A stretch of DNA of 7,675 bases from an uncultured cyanobacterium (lineage in GTDB: Bacteria; Cyanobacteriota; Cyanobacteriia; PCC-6307; Cyanobiaceae). The first letter of the stretch is position 1. Every line of letters starts with the position of its first letter. The stretch lies in contig CAIOXF010000037.1 of assembly GCA_903862155.1 (NCBI GenBank), positions 1 to 7,675 of the forward strand, written 5' to 3'. A model generated the notes under the pieces. It had not been told where the DNA came from and did no database searches. It worked only from the letters and a program-made list of their open reading frames with translations. Below are positions 1 to 5,370 of this stretch, one piece after another. A program made the translations under genes and the position numbers.

Positions 1-207
1 AGCTGCACCTTCTGCAGCGGCGATCGGCACCCGGCGATGGGGCAGCCAGTCGCGCAGGGCCTCATAGGTGAGCCAGCGACCCAGTTCAGCCATGGCGCTG
101 GCGTAAAGGGCCGGGGGCGTGGCCGTGTCGCGCAACACGCTTAACCAGTGACCGATCAGGGGGTGGGGCGGCACCACCACCCGCAGGGTCATGCCCATGG
201 CTGCCAT
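1..207 (-). CDS. upp: Uracil phosphoribosyltransferase, N-terminal part (truncated by window edge)
   Basis: The minus-strand frame is open from an ATG at 207 to the window edge. It encodes about 69 residues containing TLRVVVPPHPLIGHW and ELGRWLTYEALRDWLPHRR, which I recognise as the N-terminal region of cyanobacterial uracil phosphoribosyltransferase. That enzyme salvages uracil with PRPP to make UMP in the cytoplasm. The PRPP-binding loop and uracil site lie in the C-terminal part, outside the window, so catalytic residues cannot be checked. Three in-frame ATGs (207, 198, 192) are possible starts and none has a clear Shine-Dalgarno sequence. The family usually begins a few residues before TLRVVVPP, so 198 or 192 are as likely as 207. 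The gene diverges from the pentapeptide-repeat gene with only about 30 bp between proposed starts. Confidence 0.8.
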   Translation of the reverse strand, partial: MAAMGMTLRVVVPPHPLIGHWLSVLRDTATPPALYASAMAELGRWLTYEALRDWLPHRRVPIAAAEGAA

Positions 208-237
208 AACTTGATCGCCCACCGTAAAACCGTGCCC

Positions 238-774
238 GTGGCTGCTCCCCTGGCTCCCCGTCGCAGGCTGCCGCTGCGTGCCGTTCTCGCCAGCCTGGCG
301 CTGGCCTTTGTTATGGCCACCGGCTGGTTGGCTGCAGCGCAACCCGCCCTGGCGATCACGGCCCCAGAGCTGCGCGGGCAGCGGGCGCTGCAGGATCTAC
401 AGCCCGACATGCACGGTCGCAACCTGCAGCAGCAGGAATTTTTGAAGGCCTCGATGGTGGGCTTCAACCTCAGCGACACCGACCTGCGCGGCGCCGTGTT
501 CAACGGCAGCGACCTGCAGGAGGCCAACCTGCACGGGGCAGACCTGGAAGACGCCGTGGCCTTTGCCACCCGCTTTGAAAACAGCGATCTGAGTGGCGCC
601 GTGCTGCGCAACGCCATGCTCATGCAGAGCCATTTCAAAGGTGCCCTGATCGAGGGTGCTGATTTCACCGATGCGGTGCTCGATCTGCCCGAGCAAAAGG
701 GGCTCTGCCAGCGGGCCACGGGCGTGAATCCCCGCACGGGTGTGGCCACGCGCGACAGCCTCGGCTGCCGCTGA
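238..774 (+). CDS. Exported (probably thylakoid-lumenal) pentapeptide-repeat protein
   Basis: From a GTG at 238 this encodes 178 aa. It starts with an Arg-rich n-region and a hydrophobic stretch ending in QPALA, a signal peptide with likely cleavage after about residue 39. The mature protein begins ITAPELRGQR, followed by a run of A(D/N)LXX-type pentapeptides (for example ANLHG, ADLED, SDLSG, ADFTD) that should fold as a right-handed quadrilateral beta-helix. A C-terminal segment has two cysteines (LCQRATG and SLGC) that could form a disulfide. Related cyanobacterial and plastid proteins sit in the thylakoid lumen; their biochemical role is unknown. The frame stays open back to an ATG at 148, but that would overlap the start of upp and precede the signal peptide with a His-rich extension. 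GTG at 232 or 238 is therefore preferred. A B12 riboswitch starts only about 23 nt after the stop. Confidence 0.85.
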   Translation: MAAPLAPRRRLPLRAVLASLALAFVMATGWLAAAQPALAITAPELRGQRALQDLQPDMHGRNLQQQEFLKASMVGFNLSDTDLRGAVFNGSDLQEANLHGADLEDAVAFATRFENSDLSGAVLRNAMLMQSHFKGALIEGADFTDAVLDLPEQKGLCQRATGVNPRTGVATRDSLGCR

Positions 775-797
775 GACAGCCCACCTACCATTCCAAT

Positions 798-940
798 ACC
801 GGTTCCGGCGGGGATCAGCCGCTGGAGAAAACGGGGAAAGTCCGGTGCAAGCCCGGCACTGTCCCGCAGCTGTGAAGGCCCTTGTTTCAAGTGGCCCAGT
901 CAGAACGCCCGCCGGTTCTCTGCTCTCGACGAGGATCGAC
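798..940 (+). ncRNA. Cobalamin (B12) riboswitch upstream of hupE-cobW
   Basis: The hallmarks of the cobalamin aptamer are visible in order. A 5' P1 strand ACCGG (798-802) pairs with CCGGT (912-916). The conserved core GGGGAAAGTCCGGTGCAAGC starts at 833 and contains the P4 stem CCGG/CCGG (842-845 with 853-856). It is followed by CACTGTCCCGCAGCTGTGA (about 857-875). A stable peripheral hairpin spans 877-896 (GGCC-CTTG, loop TTT, CAAG-T-GGCC). The B12 box AGTCAGAACGCCCGCCGG lies at 898-915. Downstream, a TCGA/TCGA mini-hairpin (926-929 with 936-939) holds the GAGG ribosome-binding sequence (931-934) in its loop. There is no run of T, so control of translation is more likely than transcription termination. 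Ligand binding should lower expression of the cobalt genes behind it. Aptamer identity is close to certain; the mode of control is inferred. Confidence 0.95.
931..934 (+). promoter_or_regulatory. Shine-Dalgarno sequence that fixes the hupE TTG start
   Basis: GAGG lies 8 nt before a TTG at 943 and is the only good ribosome-binding sequence near the start of the HupE frame. It supports the rare TTG start rather than the in-frame GTG at 961, which would cut into the signal peptide. It sits in the six-base loop of the small hairpin at 926-939, immediately after the B12 aptamer. Confidence 0.6.
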
Positions 941-942
941 CT

Positions 943-1578
943 TTGAACAAGTCTTTGTTCGTGGCCACTGGCCGTGCTGCCGGCCCCCTGATGGGCGCCG
1001 CACTGCTCGTGGCTTCTCTGTTCACGCCAGCCCTGGCCCACCACCCCTTCGGCATGGCTGAAGGCGGAACCCTCAACGCCTGGCAGGGGCTGCTGAGCGG
1101 CATCGGCCATCCCCTGCTCGGCCCCGATCACCTGCTCTTTCTTCTGGCCATTGGGTTTGTGGGCTTCGCCCGTCCGCAGGCCTGGGTGGTCCCCCTGCTG
1201 GCCGTAGGCCTGGGCGGCAGCGCCCTCTCCCAGGTGGTGGCCCTGCCGGATGCCCTGGCCCCCTGGGCCGAATCCCTGGTGGCCATCAGCCTGGCCCTTG
1301 AAGGGCTGGTCGCCCTCTCGGTGTTGCCGGCCGCCTGGTTGCTGCCCCTGTTCGGGGTCCATGGGTTCCTGCTCGGCGGCACGATCGTGGGTGCCGAACC
1401 CACGCCACTGGCGGCCTATTTCCTTGGTTTGCTGCTGGGCCAGGGTGCGCTGCTCCTGGTGGTCACGGCTCTGTCACAGCGGCTGCTGGGCTGGCTCGGT
1501 CAACAGGGTCAGCGGCTGGCCGCCGGTATCTGGATCGGCATCGGCTTTGCGTTCGCCTGGGTCGCCCTGGTTCCCTGA
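943..1578 (+). CDS. hupE: HupE/UreJ-family membrane protein, probable cobalt (nickel) importer
   Basis: This is a 211-aa membrane protein starting at TTG 943. Residues 1-32 look like a cleavable signal peptide (ending FTPALA). The predicted mature N-terminus therefore begins with two histidines (H33, H34) on the outer face. The family signature HPLLGPDHLLF is at residues 56-66, with H56, D62 and H63 as the likely metal ligands. It is followed by about six hydrophobic segments down to the C-terminus. HupE/UreJ proteins move nickel or cobalt across the cytoplasmic membrane. The B12 riboswitch in front and cobW 17 bp behind point to cobalt for corrin synthesis, an assignment already made for riboswitch-linked cyanobacterial members by comparative genomics. 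Metal specificity cannot be read from the sequence alone. Expression is expected to fall when cobalamin is plentiful. Confidence 0.9.
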   Translation: MNKSLFVATGRAAGPLMGAALLVASLFTPALAHHPFGMAEGGTLNAWQGLLSGIGHPLLGPDHLLFLLAIGFVGFARPQAWVVPLLAVGLGGSALSQVVALPDALAPWAESLVAISLALEGLVALSVLPAAWLLPLFGVHGFLLGGTIVGAEPTPLAAYFLGLLLGQGALLLVVTALSQRLLGWLGQQGQRLAAGIWIGIGFAFAWVALVP

Positions 1579-1595
1579 GTCTGGTCTGACCCCCC

Positions 1596-2657
1596 ATGCC
1601 AACAACATCAACGCGTCTGCCGGTCACGGTGGTGACTGGGTTCCTTGGGGCGGGTAAAACCACCCTGCTGCGTCACCTCCTCCTCAACAGTGGCCAGCGC
1701 CTGGCGGTGCTGGTGAATGAATTCGGAGAGGTGGGCATCGATGGCGACCTGATCCGCAGCTGCGGCTTCTGCCCCGACGACGAACTCGAGGGCCGGCTGG
1801 TGGAGCTGGCCAACGGCTGCCTCTGCTGCAGCGTGCAAGACGACTTCATCCCCACAATGGAGCGACTGCTGGAGCGGGCCGACCAGCTCGACGGGATCGT
1901 GGTGGAAACCAGTGGTCTGGCGCTGCCGGAACCCCTGGTGGCGGCCTTTGGATGGCCTGCAATCCGCACCCGTACCCGCGTTAATGGGGTGGTGGCGGTG
2001 GTGGATGGCGAAGCCCTTGCGGCCGGTTCCGTGGTGGCCGATCCCGAAGCCCTGGAGCGCCAGCGCCAGGAGGATCCCAGCCTGGATCACGCCAGCGCGA
2101 TCGAGGATCTGTTCCACGAACAGTTGGAAGCAGCTGATCTGGTGGTGGTGAGTCGTGCCGACTGCCTCGATAGCGAGGCCCTAGAGCGCGTGCGTCAGCG
2201 GGTAGCCGAGGCGGTACGGCCGGGAACGCCGGTACTGCCAGTGCAGCGCGGTGCCCTAGATCCGGCCGTGGCCTTGGGCCTGGAAGCAGCCCCCCGTGAA
2301 CCGGATCATCACCACGATCACGATCACCACGGCGACCACGACCACGACCACCACGACCACGCCCATGTGGCGATGGAGTCGATGGCGGTGGAGATCGAGG
2401 GACGGTTCGAACGCGATGCGCTCGAGCAGGCCCTGGCGGAATTCATTCGCAACCACGGCCTGGTGCGCGTGAAGGGGCGGCTGTGGCTGGCGGGCAAGGC
2501 CCTCCCCCTGCAGATCCAGGCGGCTGGGCCCCGGCTGGAGTGCTGGTTTGAAGGCCAGGCGGGCGTGGTTGGCACGCCGGGTTTGGCCCTGGTGCTGATG
2601 GGCTTCAAGCTTGATCAGGACGCCATCCGCGGCCAGCTCTCCGCCCTGGCGGGCTGA
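1596..2657 (+). CDS. cobW: CobW-type COG0523 GTPase, probable cobalt chaperone for B12 synthesis
   Basis: This 353-aa protein of the G3E GTPase family begins with a Walker A motif GFLGAGKTT (residues 15-23). It then has the family metal-site motif CLCC (75-78) inside ELANGCLCCSV. The base-recognition motif reads SRAD (186-189) where NKxD or SKxD is usual. A run of 20 residues (238-257) contains only His and Asp plus one Gly and one Ala, an evident metal-binding loop between the GTPase domain and the C-terminal CobW_C domain (about 260-350). COG0523 proteins deliver Co, Zn or other metals in a GTP-dependent way. Its position behind the B12 riboswitch and hupE favours cobalt delivery to corrin-ring insertion. 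The start ATG 17 bp after the hupE stop has no good Shine-Dalgarno sequence, so translational coupling is likely. A zinc chaperone is the alternative, but the context argues against it. Confidence 0.92.
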   Translation: MPTTSTRLPVTVVTGFLGAGKTTLLRHLLLNSGQRLAVLVNEFGEVGIDGDLIRSCGFCPDDELEGRLVELANGCLCCSVQDDFIPTMERLLERADQLDGIVVETSGLALPEPLVAAFGWPAIRTRTRVNGVVAVVDGEALAAGSVVADPEALERQRQEDPSLDHASAIEDLFHEQLEAADLVVVSRADCLDSEALERVRQRVAEAVRPGTPVLPVQRGALDPAVALGLEAAPREPDHHHDHDHHGDHDHDHHDHAHVAMESMAVEIEGRFERDALEQALAEFIRNHGLVRVKGRLWLAGKALPLQIQAAGPRLECWFEGQAGVVGTPGLALVLMGFKLDQDAIRGQLSALAG

Positions 2658-2660
2658 CGT

Positions 2661-2978
2661 TCAGTCGAGGGGGATCGGCCCACGGGCGCAGACGCCATCC
2701 CAACAGAGGGCGGCGTCTGCGGTCCAGTTGGCGCTGACGGCCTGCCAGCCCGCATGGCGGTGGCGACGCATCGTGAGCCCGCCACGGCCGTCGTGGCGGA
2801 ACTCAATGCGTTGATCGCCGCTGGTGATCCACCAGTGCTCACCGATGCGTTCCACCTGCATGGTGCAGAGCGTCCAGGCGCCGGCATCGAGGCTGCACTC
2901 CAGCGGTACCCGCAGTTCGGCCCCCACAGCAGCGCCGCTGATCAGCAGTCCCAGCAGGAGGGGGATCGGGCGGAGCAC
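2661..2978 (-). CDS. Small secreted four-cysteine protein, conserved picocyanobacterial type, function unknown
   Basis: The 105-aa reading starts at a GTG at 2978, directly before the signal peptide LRPIPLLLGLLISGAAVGA, with likely cleavage after residue 20. The frame stays open to an ATG at 3044, but the extra residues are Cys/Gly/Ala-rich and would bury the signal sequence. The mature protein of about 85 aa has four cysteines (28, 38, 92, 97) that could form two disulfides. Its central part is rich in Trp, Arg and His (WWITSGDQRIEFRHDGRGG), and the C-terminus is ALCWDGVCARGPIPLD. I recall similar unannotated proteins in marine Synechococcus but know no function or named domain. It is probably periplasmic or lumenal. 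It converges on cobW with three bases between the stop codons and diverges from purS. Confidence 0.75.
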   Translation of the reverse strand: MLRPIPLLLGLLISGAAVGAELRVPLECSLDAGAWTLCTMQVERIGEHWWITSGDQRIEFRHDGRGGLTMRRHRHAGWQAVSANWTADAALCWDGVCARGPIPLD

Positions 2979-3070
2979 CGGGGTGCAGGCGGACCTACCT
3001 CCAACCTGACCAGCAGCGCAAGGGCAGGCACCCCGGGCTGCCAAGATTTAACAAACCTCCGGCTGTCACG

Positions 3071-3343
3071 GTGCCACGATTCAGCGCGCGCGTTCAGGTG
3101 TCCCTCAGGCCTTCGGTGCTGGATCCAGCCGGTGAGGCCACCAGAGCAGCCGCTGGCCGCCTTGGGGTGACGGGTGTGACCCGTCTGCGGATCGGTAAGG
3201 CCATCGAGGTGGAGCTGGAGGCCGACGATCAGGCCAGTGCCCAGGCCCAGCTAGAGCTGCTCAGCGATCGCCTGCTGGCCAATCCCGTGATTGAGAACTG
3301 GAGCCTGGAGCGGCTCGAGCAGGTCAGCATTACCGCCGCCTGA
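3071..3343 (+). CDS. purS: FGAM synthase small subunit PurS
   Basis: This is a 90-aa protein starting at GTG 3071 (PRFSARVQVSLRPSVLDPAGEA). PurS is the small dimeric subunit that joins PurL and PurQ in the three-part phosphoribosylformylglycinamidine synthase. That complex turns FGAR, glutamine and ATP into FGAM in step 4 of purine synthesis. The typical pattern is present: an N-terminal strand, the SVLDPAGEAT segment, a G-V-T-R-L-R-IGK strand and a C-terminal amphipathic helix (residues about 55-70) ending NPVIENWSLE. Length fits the family (about 80-90 aa). The start was chosen because the family begins just before this strand; no Shine-Dalgarno sequence is evident. purQ starts 8 nt after the stop, a clear operon. 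One HIP1 octamer lies inside the gene. Confidence 0.93.
   Translation: MPRFSARVQVSLRPSVLDPAGEATRAAAGRLGVTGVTRLRIGKAIEVELEADDQASAQAQLELLSDRLLANPVIENWSLERLEQVSITAA
3264..3271. repeat. HIP1 octamer GCGATCGC
   Basis: This palindromic octamer, within purS, is strongly over-represented in many cyanobacterial genomes. One copy is expected by chance in GC-rich DNA, so it only mildly supports the lineage assignment. Confidence 0.5.
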
Positions 3344-3351
3344 GCACCGCC

Positions 3352-4005
3352 ATGACCGTCGGCATCGTGGTGTTTCCCGGTTCGAACTGCGATCGGGATG
3401 TGCGTTGGGCCCTGGAGGGCTGTCTCGAGATCTCAACCCGGTTCCTCTGGCATGAGGAGCGAGATCTCAGCGGCTTGGAGGCCGTGGTGATCCCGGGTGG
3501 CTTCAGCTATGGCGATTATCTGCGTTGCGGCGCTATCGCCCGTTTTGCTCCCGTGCTGGAGGAGGTGAAGGCCTTTGCCGAGCGGGGCGGGGCCGTGCTC
3601 GGCATTTGCAACGGCTTCCAGGTGCTCACCGAGATGGGGCTTCTTCCTGGCGCCCTCACCCGCAACGAGAAGCTCCACTTCATCTGCGAACCGGCCGAGC
3701 TCACGGTGCAGCCGGGCCAGTGCCGCTGGCTCCAGGGTTACGGCGCCGATGAAACTGTCACCTTCCCGATCGCCCACGGCGAGGGGCGTTTCCAGTGCGA
3801 GTCCGACCAGCGCAAGGCCCTGGAAGACGGGGGCCAGGTGGTGCTCCGCTATCGCCAGAACCCCAACGGTTCGGTGGCCGACATCGCTGGCATCACCAAC
3901 GCGGGCGGGAATGTGCTCGGCCTGATGCCCCATCCGGAGCGGGCCTGCGACAGCCAGACTGGAGGCGCGGATGGCCGCCGCCTGCTGGCGAGCCTGCTGG
4001 GCTGA
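3352..4005 (+). CDS. purQ: FGAM synthase glutaminase subunit PurQ
   Basis: This 217-aa class I glutamine amidotransferase starts with the PurQ signature VGIVVFPGSNCDRDV. The oxyanion region is GGFSYGDYLRCGAIAR. The nucleophile elbow GICNGFQVL carries catalytic Cys86, and the His/Glu pair is in MPHPERA (H194, E196). It releases ammonia from glutamine, which is channelled to PurL to amidate FGAR. It is a stand-alone subunit, as in Gram-positives and cyanobacteria, rather than fused to PurL as in enterobacteria. The length is normal and all catalytic residues are present. It lies 8 nt behind purS in one operon. No U-tract terminator exists on its own strand, so its transcript probably ends within or beyond the GC hairpin shared with the convergent peroxiredoxin gene. 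Confidence 0.97.
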   Translation: MTVGIVVFPGSNCDRDVRWALEGCLEISTRFLWHEERDLSGLEAVVIPGGFSYGDYLRCGAIARFAPVLEEVKAFAERGGAVLGICNGFQVLTEMGLLPGALTRNEKLHFICEPAELTVQPGQCRWLQGYGADETVTFPIAHGEGRFQCESDQRKALEDGGQVVLRYRQNPNGSVADIAGITNAGGNVLGLMPHPERACDSQTGGADGRRLLASLLG

Positions 4006-4013
4006 GCTTGGGC

Positions 4014-4038
4014 AAAAAAAGGGGGGCCTGAGCCCCCC
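4014..4038 (-). terminator. Intrinsic terminator of the peroxiredoxin gene
   Basis: A 7-bp GC stem (GGGGGGC at 4021-4027 with GCCCCCC at 4032-4038) has a four-base loop. It is flanked on the left by seven A (4014-4020), which read as a U-run immediately 3' of the hairpin on the minus strand. It lies about 24 bp beyond the peroxiredoxin stop. In the plus direction the hairpin is followed by TGATCATCAG without T-run, so it is at best a weak terminator for purQ. Confidence 0.9.
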
Positions 4039-4061
4039 TGATCATCAGTTGAGCGCTGGGC

Positions 4062-4652
4062 TCAGTTCACGGCAGCGAAGAAGTCCTTCGACTTCACGGG
4101 GTCGGGATTCATGGTCTTGGCGCCGGGCTGCCAGTTAGCGGGGCACACCTCATCGGGATGGCTCTGCACGTACTGGAAGGCCTGGAGCAGACGCAGGGTC
4201 TCGTCAACGCTGCGGCCCACGGGCAGGTTGTTGATCGTGCTCTGCATGATCACGCCCTCGGGATCGATGATGAAGAGGCCGCGCAGGGCAACACCGGCCT
4301 CCTCATCAAGCACTTCATAGGCACGGGCAATCTCTTTCTTGAGATCGGCCACCAGCGGGTAGGCGATGTCGCCAAGGCCGCCGTTTTTGCGCTCGGTCTG
4401 AACCCAGGCCAGGTGGGAGAACTGGCTGTCCACCGACACGCCCAGCACTTCACAGTTGCGGCTGGTGAACTCGGTGATGCGGTCGGAGAAGGCGGTGATC
4501 TCCGTGGGGCACACGAAGGTGAAGTCCAGGGGATAGAAGAACAGCACCACGTACTTGCCGCGGTACTGGGACAGGGTCACCGTCTTGAACTCCTGGTCCA
4601 CCACAGCAGTGGCGGTGAAATCCGGAGCCTGCAGACCGACGAGTCGGGACAT
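4062..4652 (-). CDS. Typical 2-Cys peroxiredoxin (thioredoxin peroxidase)
   Basis: This 196-aa protein matches the Prx1/AhpC subfamily along its whole length. The active-site motif PLDFTFVCP gives P41, T45 and the peroxidatic C48, with conserved R124 (ALRGLFIID). The resolving C170 lies in DEVCPANW, in the place expected for typical 2-Cys enzymes, which are obligate dimers and often decamers. It reduces H2O2 and organic peroxides using thioredoxin or NTRC and protects the photosynthetic cell against oxidants. Both a GGLG motif (91-94) and an aromatic pair near the C-terminus (KDFFAAV) are present. These resemble the GGLG/YF elements tied to over-oxidation sensitivity in eukaryotic enzymes. 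The gene stands alone, ends at a strong terminator, and is preceded by a leader rich in inverted repeats (4708-4749). Confidence 0.97.
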   Translation of the reverse strand: MSRLVGLQAPDFTATAVVDQEFKTVTLSQYRGKYVVLFFYPLDFTFVCPTEITAFSDRITEFTSRNCEVLGVSVDSQFSHLAWVQTERKNGGLGDIAYPLVADLKKEIARAYEVLDEEAGVALRGLFIIDPEGVIMQSTINNLPVGRSVDETLRLLQAFQYVQSHPDEVCPANWQPGAKTMNPDPVKSKDFFAAVN

Positions 4653-4707
4653 GGTCGAGAAGAACGGATGAGTTGGGGGAGCGGCTGGCGGTGCGGGACA
4701 TGGGTTG

Positions 4708-4749
4708 CCTCCGTGACCGGAGGGGCTTGCCCGAAGTCGGACCGACTTC
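4708..4749 (-). promoter_or_regulatory. Three contiguous inverted repeats upstream of the peroxiredoxin gene
   Basis: Read on the minus strand, three inverted repeats follow each other without spacer. The first is GAAGTCGG/CCGACTTC around one central base (4749-4733). The second is GGGC-AA-GCCC (4732-4723). The third is CCTCCG/CGGAGG with a four-base loop (4723-4708). They lie 56-97 bp upstream of the start codon, in the region expected to be promoter or 5' leader. The first is nearly a perfect 17-bp palindrome and could be a protein-binding operator. As RNA all three could stack as small hairpins. There is no U-run, so they are not ordinary terminators. The function is unknown; only the symmetry is directly seen. 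Confidence 0.45.
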
Positions 4750-4840
4750 CACTTACCTGCTTAACAAGCTATCACAAATGGCCGGATCACCGGGCCAATA
4801 GGCTGATGACACCGATGTTGAAGGCGGACCGCCTGTCTTG

Positions 4841-5140
4841 ATGGCCTGGGATCCCACCGTGCTGCGCAAATACAACACCACGGGGCACTTTCGTTTGCTC
4901 AACCAGCTGCGTGGTGAGCTCAAAGACCATCCCCTGGTGCGGCCCAAGCAGGGGGAAACCGTGGGTGATGCCAACCGCAGCAAGGCCCTCACCCGGATTC
5001 TGGAAGGCCGTGGTGCCGGAGGCGGGCGAAGCCGTCGCGTGGCGGCTGTGGTGGAAGCCCCGGCTCCGGAACCTATAGCCACCGATGACCCGGCCTTCGA
5101 TGGCTTCCGGGATCGGCTGAATGCCGTGGAACTGCGCTGA
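4841..5140 (+). CDS. Conserved cyanobacterial protein of unknown function (WDPTVLRKYNTTGHFRLLNQ type)
   Basis: This is a 99-aa soluble protein without signal peptide or membrane segment. The first 30 residues (AWDPTVLRKYNTTGHFRLLN) read like a conserved helical module that I recall from hypothetical proteins of Synechococcus and Prochlorococcus. Residues about 50-80 are a low-complexity Gly/Arg/Ala/Pro linker, and the last 15 (FDGFRDRLNAVELR) look helical and conserved. ATG 4841 is preferred over the TTG immediately before it because the family begins MAWDP. It diverges from the peroxiredoxin gene across about 190 bp and is followed 20 bp later by the 69-aa gene on the same strand, so the two may be co-transcribed. 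I know no function. Confidence 0.85.
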   Translation: MAWDPTVLRKYNTTGHFRLLNQLRGELKDHPLVRPKQGETVGDANRSKALTRILEGRGAGGGRSRRVAAVVEAPAPEPIATDDPAFDGFRDRLNAVELR

Positions 5141-5160
5141 TCGCGCGGCCCTGAACAGCC

Positions 5161-5370
5161 ATGCAACCGGGCGACGCGGTGGAATATCTGAGCTCCGCCA
5201 AGGGCTGGATCCACGCGATCTACGTGGGTGAGAGCGAAAGTGGCGATGCCAGCCGCTGTCTGATTCGTATTGGTGGAGGCGAAGCTCTTTCGGAGGTGTC
5301 GCTCCGCAGTCTGAGGGCTCCCCTTGTGAACAACGATCAGGACGCGTCCGATTCGGAGCCCAGTACCTGA
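5161..5370 (+). CDS. Small hypothetical protein, SH3-like-barrel candidate
   Basis: This is a 69-aa protein, ATG 20 bp after the previous stop. Its layout suggests a small all-beta domain of about 50 residues: QPGDAVEYL, then KGWIHAIYVG, then CLIRIGGGEA, then SEVSLRSL. An acidic disordered tail follows. The GD-x-V and GWI-x-A-x-V patterns reappear in the 91-aa product at 5721-5996, which suggests the same fold class. There is no family name I can give. Its last 34 bp overlap tail-to-tail with the ribbon-helix-helix gene on the other strand. No strong ribosome-binding sequence is seen. Confidence 0.65.
   Translation: MQPGDAVEYLSSAKGWIHAIYVGESESGDASRCLIRIGGGEALSEVSLRSLRAPLVNNDQDASDSEPST

Noticed and set aside
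189..890. Open minus-strand frame (233 aa) opposite the pentapeptide gene
   Set aside because: The product is Arg/Ser/Ala-rich, overlaps upp in another frame and crosses the riboswitch, so it is not credible.
397..1362. Long open minus-strand frame (321 aa)
   Set aside because: It runs antisense across the pentapeptide gene, the B12 riboswitch and hupE. Its product is Gly/Gln/His-rich without domain motifs, typical of antisense frames in GC-rich DNA.
2256..2456. Minus-strand frame with a long valine run
   Set aside because: It is the reverse complement of the CobW His/Asp loop codons, not a membrane protein.
2754..3170. Plus-strand frame (138 aa) across the small secreted protein and purS start
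   Set aside because: It overlaps purS in another frame and is opposite a gene with a good signal peptide; no motifs are visible.
4021..4038. Bidirectional terminator for purQ and the peroxiredoxin gene
   Set aside because: The plus strand lacks any T-run after the stem, so only the minus-strand function is supported.
4158..4841. Open plus-strand frame (227 aa) opposite the peroxiredoxin gene
   Set aside because: The peroxiredoxin on the other strand is certain, and this product has no recognisable motif and the composition of an antisense shadow.
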